Shown here in pieces: positions 1 through 4,999 of a stretch of DNA of 5,568 nucleotides (the first letter of the stretch is position 1; every line of letters starts with the position of its first letter). The position numbers were made by a program, and so were the translations under genes. Below the pieces are notes generated by a model, which saw only the letters and a list, made by a program, of their open reading frames with translations, made no database searches and was not told the DNA's origin. The DNA comes from Arthrobacter sp. (GTDB taxonomy: Bacteria; Actinomycetota; Actinomycetes; Actinomycetales; Micrococcaceae), in NCBI GenBank assembly GCA_030147325.1, contig JASLAA010000117.1:1-5568 (forward strand), written 5' to 3'.

Positions 1-320
1 AACGCGTCATACCCCCCGCCGTTCTCGATCACGAGATCGGCCTCCGACACCGAGAGCTTGTCCTGCACCGTCGCCTCGTACGAGTGCGGGTCCTGGCTCA
101 GACTGTCCACGATCGCGGTGACCTCGACGTCCTCACCGCCCACCGCAGCAGCGATGTCGCCGTACACGTTGGTGGCCGTGACGATCCTGATCGCTCCGCT
201 CTCCGGCGCACCGCCGGAACCTTCCGCCGTCGCTTCGGACCCGCCGTCTCCGCAGGCGGCGAGGCCGAGGACGGAGACCGCCAGGAGGGCCGGCAGGGCA
301 AGACGGCGGGAAACGTGCAT
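1..320 (-). CDS. Zinc/manganese-type ABC transporter substrate-binding lipoprotein (ZnuA-like), N-terminal part only
   Basis: This is the extracytoplasmic metal-capturing protein of a cluster A-I (ZnuA/TroA family) ABC importer; it would hand Zn2+ or Mn2+ to a membrane permease. About 106 residues are present and the rest lies beyond the left edge. It starts MHVSRR, followed by a hydrophobic stretch (residues 7-20) and a lipobox LAAC with Cys23 as the lipidated residue. A short Gly/Glu-rich spacer follows. The mature domain then begins near residue 43 (IRIVTATNVYGDIAAAVGG). The family motif DPHSYE lies at residues 77-82; its His79 corresponds to the first metal-ligand histidine. The later ligands and any His-rich loop are outside the window, so Zn and Mn cannot be told apart from the protein alone. 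The ATG at 320-318 has a GAGG ribosome binding site at 330-327 with a 6-nt spacer. The upstream palindrome at 338-360 favours metal-responsive control and, weakly, zinc. Family assignment is firm; substrate is inferred. Confidence 0.88.
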   Translation of the reverse strand, partial: MHVSRRLALPALLAVSVLGLAACGDGGSEATAEGSGGAPESGAIRIVTATNVYGDIAAAVGGEDVEVTAIVDSLSQDPHSYEATVQDKLSVSEADLVIENGGGYDA

Positions 321-337
321 CGGGAACCTCGATCAGA

Positions 338-360
338 CTAATGAGAATTGTTTACGTTAG
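338..360. promoter_or_regulatory. Imperfect palindrome upstream of the metal-binding lipoprotein gene, candidate Zur-type operator
   Basis: A 23-bp imperfect inverted repeat has outer arms CTAA and TTAG, inner matched bases G/C and AA/TT, and an AT-rich centre; 7 of 11 base pairs match. Its core TGAGAATTGTTTAC resembles the actinobacterial Zur consensus as I recall it (TGAAAAT-type half site, about 10 of 15 positions). It ends 18 bp before the start codon at 320, and on the minus strand it includes TAACGT (359-354), a possible -10 hexamer. Repressor binding here would block transcription. The site is seen in the sequence; the identity of the regulator is inferred. A manganese or iron regulator of the DtxR/MntR type is an alternative. 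Confidence 0.45.
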
Positions 361-381
361 CTGAACGAGCATAACCGAAAC

Positions 382-394
382 GCGAATGGTTCGC
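382..394 (-). terminator. Short perfect inverted repeat 22 bp after the CNNM operon, possible weak terminator or operator
   Basis: GCGAA and TTCGC arms flank a 3-nt loop, and on the minus strand the hairpin is followed by GTTT. It lies between the stop codon of the distal CNNM gene and the palindrome in front of the lipoprotein gene. It could be a weak terminator for the CNNM transcript or a second regulator half of the lipoprotein promoter. Five paired bases is little, and chance is a real alternative. Confidence 0.22.
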
Positions 395-416
395 ATTCTT
401 GGATCGGACCGCGGCC

Positions 417-1505
417 TCAGCCGACGGACGTCTCGGTACCGTTGACTCCCTCGCCCGAACGACGGGCTCCCTGGTTCTGCGTCGCATCCCTGATCTCGCC
501 GATGAGCTGCTCGATCACGTCCTCGAGGAACAGGACACCGCGGGTCGAGCCGTCGGGGCCTAGCACGCGGGCGAGGTGGGACCCGGTCCGCTGCATCACG
601 GTGAGGGCGTCCTCGATCTCGTCCTTCAGCGAGAGGTTCGCGAGTGTGCGGACCTTGTTCTCGGTGATCGGCCTGCGGTACATCGCCTGCGGCATGGACA
701 TGATGTCCTTCAGGTGCATGTACCCGGTCAGGTTCCCGGCGTCGTCGACCATCACGAAGCGGGAGAACCCGGTACGTCCGACAGCCCGCTCGAAGTCCTC
801 CGGCGTCGCATCGGTGCGGACCGTGACGAGCTCCCCGAGCGGGACCATGGTCGTCTCCGCCGTCTGCCCGGAGAACTCGAGGGCTCCGGAGATGAGTCCC
901 GACTCGTCGTCCACGAGTCCGCTCTTCGTGGATTCCTCCACGATCGACTGGACCTCCTCCAGGGTGTAGGTCGAGGACACCTCGTCCTTCGGCTCCACCT
1001 TCAGCGCGCGCAGGATGTGGTTCGCAGCCCAGTTGAGCGAGGAGATCACCGGATTCACCGCGCGGGCGATCATCACGAGGGGCGGTGCCAGCAGCAGGGC
1101 TGCCCGGTCGGCGACGGAGACGGAGATGTTCTTCGGCACCATCTCACCGAACGTCACATGGAGGAACGTCACCAGGATCAGTGCCAGGGCGAACGCCACA
1201 CCGCCGGCCAGGCCCTCGGGGACGCCGACCGCCTCCAGCGGCACCTCCAGCAGGTGATGGATGGCCGGTTCCGCGACCTGGAGGATCAGGAGTGAACAGA
1301 CCGTGATCCCGAGCTGTGCGCAGGCGAGCATCAGCGAGACATGCTCCATGGCCCAGATCGTGGTCTTCGCCCGCTTGGAGCCCGTATCGGCGAGCGGCTC
1401 GATCTGGCTGCGGCGCGCGGACATGATGGCGAACTCCGAGCCCACGAAGAAGGCATTGCCCATCAGGAGGATGACGAGCCAGACGATTCCTGCCCAGTCG
1501 CTCAT
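417..1505 (-). CDS. CNNM (DUF21)/CBS-domain membrane protein without CorC_HlyC domain, hemolysin C-related family
   Basis: A 362-residue integral membrane protein of the CNNM/CorB-CorC family, whose members are implicated in Mg2+/Co2+ export or homeostasis; the old label 'hemolysin' is historical. The DUF21 transmembrane domain covers about residues 1-170, with hydrophobic segments near 6-28, 53-78, 100-119 and 135-156. Family signatures are FFVGSEFA (19-26) and GEMVPKN (120-126). A CBS pair follows at about 217-272 and 284-338. The protein then ends in a short polar tail, so the CorC_HlyC domain common in the family is absent. CBS2 reads GPDGSTRGVLFLED where the upstream paralogue has the DEYGGTAG signature, so nucleotide binding may differ. 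The ATG at 1505-1503 overlaps the upstream stop as ATGA, with AGGAAGG at 1519-1513 as ribosome binding site. This implies co-transcription and translational coupling. It corresponds by order and architecture to Rv1841c. The transported ion is inferred from the family. Confidence 0.9.
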   Translation of the reverse strand: MSDWAGIVWLVILLMGNAFFVGSEFAIMSARRSQIEPLADTGSKRAKTTIWAMEHVSLMLACAQLGITVCSLLILQVAEPAIHHLLEVPLEAVGVPEGLAGGVAFALALILVTFLHVTFGEMVPKNISVSVADRAALLLAPPLVMIARAVNPVISSLNWAANHILRALKVEPKDEVSSTYTLEEVQSIVEESTKSGLVDDESGLISGALEFSGQTAETTMVPLGELVTVRTDATPEDFERAVGRTGFSRFVMVDDAGNLTGYMHLKDIMSMPQAMYRRPITENKVRTLANLSLKDEIEDALTVMQRTGSHLARVLGPDGSTRGVLFLEDVIEQLIGEIRDATQNQGARRSGEGVNGTETSVG

Positions 1506-2935
1506 CGGGTGCCCTTCCTCTCGGCGGCGGGGCCGGCGAGAACCGGTCCGTCCGCCTCCCGGGGGTCGGTCCCCTCGGGGAACGCCTGGTGTTCGGGGAC
1601 GACGGCGTCGTCGGACGCGTCGTCGTTCTGTCCCGCTGAGGACGGGGCGGGGCGGAACTGCACGCGGTCTATGCGCCGCCCGTCCATGCGCTCGACGGTG
1701 AGGGTTCCCGCGGGCAGCCCCACCCGGTCACCCGGTTCCGCGATGCGGCCCAGCTCGGCCATCATGAACCCTGCCACGGTTTCGTAGCCCGCCTCGTCCG
1801 GGACCACGAGACCCGGTATCTGCACCGTGACCTCGTCAGGACGCATGAGTCCCGGGAAGAACCAGTCACCCGCAGCGCTCTGCAGGACACCAGGCTTCAA
1901 TTTGTCGTGCTCGTCCGCGACCTCGCCGACGATCTCCTCGACCAGGTCCTCGAGCGTGGCCACCCCGGCAGTGCCTCCGTACTCGTCCAGCACGACGGCC
2001 AGTTGGAGGTTCGCCTCACGGAGCTCGCTGAGCAGTGAATCGAGATGCACCGTCTCGGGAACGCGAAGCACCTCGGTCATGATCGTCCCGGCGGGGAGGT
2101 CCGCGCGCTTGTGCCGGGGCACGGCCACGGCCTTCTTGACGTGCACGACGCCCCGGATGTCATCGGCGGATTCCCCGATCAGCGGGAAGCGCGAATACCC
2201 TGTCCGCCGCGCGGCTTCGACGACGTCGGCAACGGTCTGCTCCGAGTCGATGACCTCCATGCGGATACGCGGGGTCATGACATCGGCGGCCGTCTGCTCG
2301 GAGAAACTGAAGGTACGCGCCAGGAAGGTGGCGGTGCCCTGGTCGAGCGTTCCCATCTCGGCCGAGCGCCGCACCAGGGATGACAGCTCGGACGGCGTCC
2401 TCGCTCCGGAGATCTCCTCCTTGGCCTCCAGCCCGAAGATGTTGAGGATGCGGTTGGAGAAACCGTTCAGCACGATGATCGCCGGCTTGAAGACGGCTGT
2501 GAAGAGGAGCTGCGGGCGCGCGAGGGCCCTGCCCACCGCGAAGGGAAGGGCGATGCTCAGGTTCTTCGGGACGAGCTCTCCGATGAGCATGGAGAGCAGC
2601 GTCGCCAGGACCATGGCGATCACGATGGAGGTCGAAGCGACCAGCGCGTCCGACAGTCCCAGGGCGCCCAGCGGGGTCTCGAGGAGCTTTCCGACCGACG
2701 GCTCCATGACATAACCCGTCAGCAGGGTGGTCAGCGTGATGCCGAGCTGGCAGCTCGAGAGTTGGGTGGACAGCGATTTCAGGCAGCGCAGCAGGGGCTC
2801 GGCCTTGGTGTCGCCGCCGTCGACCGCGCGCTGGACGTAGGTCTGGTCGAGGGCGACGAGCGCGAACTCGACAGCGACGAAGAACCCCGTTCCGAGGACG
2901 AGGAGCAGACCGGCTCCGAGATAGATCCATTCCAC
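1502..2935 (-). CDS. CNNM (DUF21)/CBS/CorC_HlyC-domain membrane protein, putative divalent metal (Mg2+/Co2+) transporter or regulator
   Basis: A 477-residue protein with full CorC-like architecture. The DUF21 domain spans about residues 1-175, with hydrophobic segments near 4-28, 60-77, 97-118 and 131-158. FFVAVEFA (18-25) and GELVPKN (119-125) are the family signatures. CBS1 lies at about 216-272 and CBS2 at about 283-340. CBS2 holds the conserved DEYGGTAG (317-324) followed by LEDLVEEIVGEV, a region that in CorC homologues contributes to ATP binding. The CorC_HlyC domain lies at about 352-428, and the last 50 residues are an acidic, probably disordered tail. The start is GTG at 2935-2933. 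It is preceded by a strong GGAGGGG (2950-2944) 8 nt away, and the frame is open into a canonical first transmembrane segment; the nearby ATG at 2930 is out of frame. It is the first gene of a two-gene unit and corresponds to Rv1842c. Both paralogues may work as a heteromer, which is inference. Confidence 0.92.
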   Translation of the reverse strand: MEWIYLGAGLLLVLGTGFFVAVEFALVALDQTYVQRAVDGGDTKAEPLLRCLKSLSTQLSSCQLGITLTTLLTGYVMEPSVGKLLETPLGALGLSDALVASTSIVIAMVLATLLSMLIGELVPKNLSIALPFAVGRALARPQLLFTAVFKPAIIVLNGFSNRILNIFGLEAKEEISGARTPSELSSLVRRSAEMGTLDQGTATFLARTFSFSEQTAADVMTPRIRMEVIDSEQTVADVVEAARRTGYSRFPLIGESADDIRGVVHVKKAVAVPRHKRADLPAGTIMTEVLRVPETVHLDSLLSELREANLQLAVVLDEYGGTAGVATLEDLVEEIVGEVADEHDKLKPGVLQSAAGDWFFPGLMRPDEVTVQIPGLVVPDEAGYETVAGFMMAELGRIAEPGDRVGLPAGTLTVERMDGRRIDRVQFRPAPSSAGQNDDASDDAVVPEHQAFPEGTDPREADGPVLAGPAAERKGTR

Positions 2936-2943
2936 CGCTACGT

Positions 2944-2950
2944 CCCCTCC
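2944..2950 (-). promoter_or_regulatory. Ribosome binding site that fixes the GTG start of the CorC-like gene
   Basis: GGAGGGG reads on the minus strand, followed by the 8-nt spacer ACGTAGCG and then GTG at 2935. It is a near-perfect anti-16S match. The in-frame GTG gives the expected short N-terminus (MEWIYL) before the first membrane helix. Confidence 0.75.
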
Positions 2951-3184
2951 CCGGTCAGGCCGAGGCGGCGATGCAGCGGTCCGCGTCTGAGGGGGTCCGC
3001 GGCGTCGGCCTGGAGGGCGGACTGATCCTGATCGGAGCCGACGTCGGCCGGACGTTCCGTCTCGGGCAGCGGATGGGCAAGAGGAGAGGGTACGCCGGCG
3101 ACGAGCCGGCTCCCAGAAGGACTGTCCATAAGGCTTTCAGTTTACGGGTCCCGAAGCCGGCTGCCACCCTGATTCCCGCCGCCC

Positions 3185-3210
3185 TGCGCCCTTGCTTCGC
3201 TCAGGGCGCA
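3185..3210 (-). terminator. GC-rich hairpin terminator after guaB1
   Basis: A perfect 8-bp stem (TGCGCCCT with AGGGCGCA) closes a 10-nt loop. The loop can itself pair GC with GC around TTC. The hairpin begins 22 bp after the guaB1 stop codon. No T-run follows, which is common for terminators in high-GC actinobacteria. It probably ends or attenuates the guaB1 transcript ahead of the CNNM genes. Confidence 0.6.
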
Positions 3211-3232
3211 ATGCCCTACGGCCGGGCGGCCA

Positions 3233-4684
3233 CTACCAGCTCTGCTGGAGCGGCCTGCCCTCCTCGTAGCCTGCCGCCGACTGCACGCCCACGAGCGCCT
3301 GCTCGCGGAACTCCGCGAGCGACGCCGCACCCGCATAGGTCATGGAACTGCGGACGCCCGCGGTGATCATGTCGAGCAGGTCCTCGACGCCGGGACGTGC
3401 CGGATCGAGGTACATCTTCGAGGTGGAGATGCCTTCCTCGAAGAGGCCCTTCCGCGCGCGGGCGAACACGTCGTCGCGCCGGGTCCGGTTCTGCACCGCG
3501 CGGGCCGAGGCCATGCCGAAACTCTCCTTGTAGCGGCGGCCGTTGCTGTCGGTCTGGAGGTCGCCCGGGCTCTCGTACGTCCCGGCGAACCAGGAACCGA
3601 TCATCACCTGGCTGGCACCCGCGGCCAGCGCGAGGGCGACGTCGCGGGGGTAGCGCACCCCGCCGTCCGCCCACACGTGCGCTCCCAGCTCGGCTGCTGC
3701 CTGCGCACACTCGTGGACGGCCGAGAACTGGGGGCGCCCGACGGCCGTCATCATGCGGGTCGTGCACATCGCACCCGGCCCCACACCGACCTTGATGATG
3801 GATGCGCCCGCGGCCACGAGGTCACGGACGCCGTCGGCGCTGACCACGTTGCCCGCGACGATCGGCACCTTGGGATCGAGACCGCGCACGACGGCGAGTG
3901 CGTCGAGCATCTTGCGCTGGTGGCCATGGGCCGTGTCGACCACGAGCACGTCCACCCCTGCGTCCAGCAGGGCTGCCGCCTTCGCCTCGACGTCACCGTT
4001 GATGCCCACGGCGGCCGCGACCCGGAGCCTGCCGGCGGAGTCCAGCGCGGGATCGTAGATGGTGGAGCGCAGCGCACCGGTTCGGGTGATGACACCCTGC
4101 AGGACGCCGTCGCGCACCACCGGCGCCAGCGAGACGCGCGCGCCGTCGAGGTCCTCGAAGGCCTTCTGCAGGGCGGCCGCGGGATCGTCGTCGAAGAGCG
4201 ATGCCTCGAAAGCGGCGGGCGCCGGACGCATCACGGATTCGAGCGAGGCGAAGCGGTCCACCTCCTCGCAGTCCGCGGCGTTGACGACGCCGACGCATGT
4301 CCCGCCGTCGTCGACGACGAGCACCGCACCATGGGCACGCTTGTGCATGAGATGCAGGGCATCGATCACGGTGTGGCCGGGCTGGAGCTTCAGGGGCGTC
4401 TCGAACACCGGGTGGCGATCCTTGACCCACGAGGTGACCTCGGCGATGACCTCGACGGGCACGTCCTGCGGCAGGACACCGATGCCGCCCCGCCTGGCGA
4501 CGGTCTCCACCATCCGCCGACCCGTCACCGCCGTCATGTTGGCGACGACGAGCGGGATGGTGGTGCCCGTGCCGTCGTCCGAGGAGAGGTCGACGTCGAA
4601 GCGGGAGATGACCTCTGACGCGGACGGCACGAGGAAGACGTCCGAGTAGGTGAGGTCGGTGGTGGGTGGATTGATGAAGCGCAT
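3233..4684 (-). CDS. guaB1: GuaB1-family enzyme: CBS-domain GMP reductase (IMP dehydrogenase-related)
   Basis: A 483-residue cytosolic TIM-barrel protein of the IMPDH/GMPR family. Mycobacterial GuaB1 was shown to reduce GMP to IMP with NADPH and to be tuned by purine nucleotides through its CBS pair, and I transfer that role here. The N-terminus (residues 1-90) has LTYSDVFLVPS (11-21) and the NMTAVTGRRM segment. A CBS pair is inserted at about 92-147 and 151-208. The barrel resumes with VVDTAHGH (248-255). The catalytic loop GVGPGAMCTTR (300-310) holds Cys307, and the phosphate-binding WADGGVRYPRD (338-348) follows. The segment YKESFGMASARAV (385-397) and the following EEGIS (416-420) look more like GMP reductase than the IMPDH flap, which supports reductase rather than dehydrogenase activity. 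The ATG at 4684 has AGGAG at 4693-4689, 4 nt away. It precedes two CNNM genes, as Rv1843c does, and is divergent from kgd. Automatic annotation may call it GuaB or IMPDH. Confidence 0.92.
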   Translation of the reverse strand: MRFINPPTTDLTYSDVFLVPSASEVISRFDVDLSSDDGTGTTIPLVVANMTAVTGRRMVETVARRGGIGVLPQDVPVEVIAEVTSWVKDRHPVFETPLKLQPGHTVIDALHLMHKRAHGAVLVVDDGGTCVGVVNAADCEEVDRFASLESVMRPAPAAFEASLFDDDPAAALQKAFEDLDGARVSLAPVVRDGVLQGVITRTGALRSTIYDPALDSAGRLRVAAAVGINGDVEAKAAALLDAGVDVLVVDTAHGHQRKMLDALAVVRGLDPKVPIVAGNVVSADGVRDLVAAGASIIKVGVGPGAMCTTRMMTAVGRPQFSAVHECAQAAAELGAHVWADGGVRYPRDVALALAAGASQVMIGSWFAGTYESPGDLQTDSNGRRYKESFGMASARAVQNRTRRDDVFARARKGLFEEGISTSKMYLDPARPGVEDLLDMITAGVRSSMTYAGAASLAEFREQALVGVQSAAGYEEGRPLQQSW

Positions 4685-4724
4685 GGTTCTCCTGGGATCG
4701 ACGACCAGTACTACGGCCGCAAGA

Positions 4725-4730
4725 AGTCTA
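4725..4730 (-). promoter_or_regulatory. Candidate -10 element of guaB1
   Basis: TAGACT on the minus strand fits the TANNNT pattern typical of actinobacterial sigma-A promoters. It ends about 40 bp before the start codon, so the leader would be about 34 nt with AGGAG near its end. No good -35 hexamer lies 16-18 bp upstream (the sequence there is near ATATGC), which is often tolerated in this group. Confidence 0.35.
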
Positions 4731-4821
4731 GTGCGTGGCAGGGACCCGGCATATTCGGGGAGCCTGCGGACCGGTCGGACCCCGGCCCGGCGGGCGGCCT
4801 CAGCAGCGGCGTCCGGGACGG

Positions 4822-4853
4822 CCTCGCTGCTGGTTCCGCGCAGCAGGACGAGG
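4822..4853. repeat. Imperfect 11-bp hairpin in the guaB1-kgd divergent region
   Basis: CCTCGCTGCTG pairs with CAGCAG-GA-CGAGG across an 8-nt loop. This gives 11 base pairs interrupted by a 2-nt bulge. It sits upstream of both predicted promoters. It may be a transcription-blocking insulator, part of an unseen small RNA, or a chance product of GC-rich sequence. Confidence 0.35.
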
Positions 4854-4887
4854 AGCCCGGGGGCGGCGCACGGATCGACGACCCTGA

Positions 4888-4917
4888 TTGGCCGTTCCCT
4901 ACTCCTGTCACTACACT
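4888..4917 (+). promoter_or_regulatory. kgd: Candidate sigma-A promoter of kgd
   Basis: TTGGCC (4888-4893) as -35 and TACACT (4912-4917) as -10 are separated by 18 bp. The -10 fits TANNNT and the -35 matches TTGACA at four of six positions. Transcription would begin near 4924, leaving a leader of about 75 nt. Predicted from the sequence only. Confidence 0.45.
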
Positions 4918-4930
4918 TGGACAGGGTCCA
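4918..4930. promoter_or_regulatory. Small inverted repeat over the predicted kgd transcription start
   Basis: TGGAC and GTCCA arms with a 3-nt centre form a perfect short palindrome directly after the -10 box. A repressor bound here would cover the start site. The arms are only 5 bp, so chance is possible. Confidence 0.25.
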
Positions 4931-4982
4931 GACACGGCTTAGCGCTCATTCTGTCGCCCGCACCGCGCTCACGGCAACTTAC

Positions 4983-4990
4983 GGAAGAGG
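4983..4990 (+). promoter_or_regulatory. kgd: Ribosome binding site that fixes the GTG start of kgd
   Basis: GGAAGAGG lies 9 nt before the GTG at 5000. The resulting N-terminus (MPEQTSHRLPEEFGGNEW) is the one usual for this enzyme, so the GTG is well supported. Confidence 0.65.
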
Positions 4991-4999
4991 CGTTACCAA

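Larger units (their letters stand above)
2936..3232 (-). other. 297-bp intergenic/leader region between guaB1 and the CNNM pair
   Basis: This stretch holds four things. One is the GC hairpin at 3210-3185 (separate entry). The second is a possible -10 hexamer TAAACT (minus, about 3144-3139) without a convincing -35 box. The third is a small hairpin formed by two GCCGGC copies (3094-3099 and 3105-3110) with a 5-nt loop. The fourth is an open frame on the minus strand from ATG 3129 to TAG 2938, 63 codons, ending 2 nt before the GTG of the CNNM gene. That frame has no recognisable domain and only a weak ribosome binding site (GAAAG). I see no M-box or other riboswitch core that I can recognise. 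If the TAAACT box is real, the CNNM mRNA has a 5' leader of roughly 200 nt. Confidence 0.4.
4685..4999. other. 315-bp divergent promoter region between guaB1 and kgd
   Basis: No gene is supported here. It contains a probable guaB1 promoter and ribosome binding site on the left, an 11-bp imperfect hairpin in the middle (4822-4853), and a probable kgd promoter with a 75-nt leader on the right. Open frames crossing it (for example 4935-4711 minus) show no domain or ribosome binding site. Confidence 0.6.

Noticed and set aside
58..360. Overlapping plus-strand small frames opposite the lipoprotein gene
   Set aside because: The minus strand encodes a lipobox and the DPH metal-ligand motif with a good ribosome binding site; the plus-strand products are low complexity.
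1827..2714. 295-codon plus-strand frame opposite the CorC-like gene
   Set aside because: Ser/Arg/Thr-rich product typical of antisense reading of high-GC genes; no recognisable domain, and the minus-strand gene is certain.
2160..2930. 256-codon minus-strand frame starting at the ATG at 2930
   Set aside because: It is a frame-shifted reading of the CorC-like gene giving an Arg/Pro-rich product. The GTG at 2935 with GGAGGGG gives the real membrane protein.
3677..4618. 313-codon plus-strand frame opposite guaB1
   Set aside because: His/Asp/Gly/Arg-rich antisense shadow without domain. The guaB1 frame carries all family motifs.
4711..4935. 74-codon minus-strand frame in the guaB1-kgd intergenic region
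   Set aside because: No ribosome binding site or domain, Pro/Ser-rich, and it overlaps both predicted promoters.
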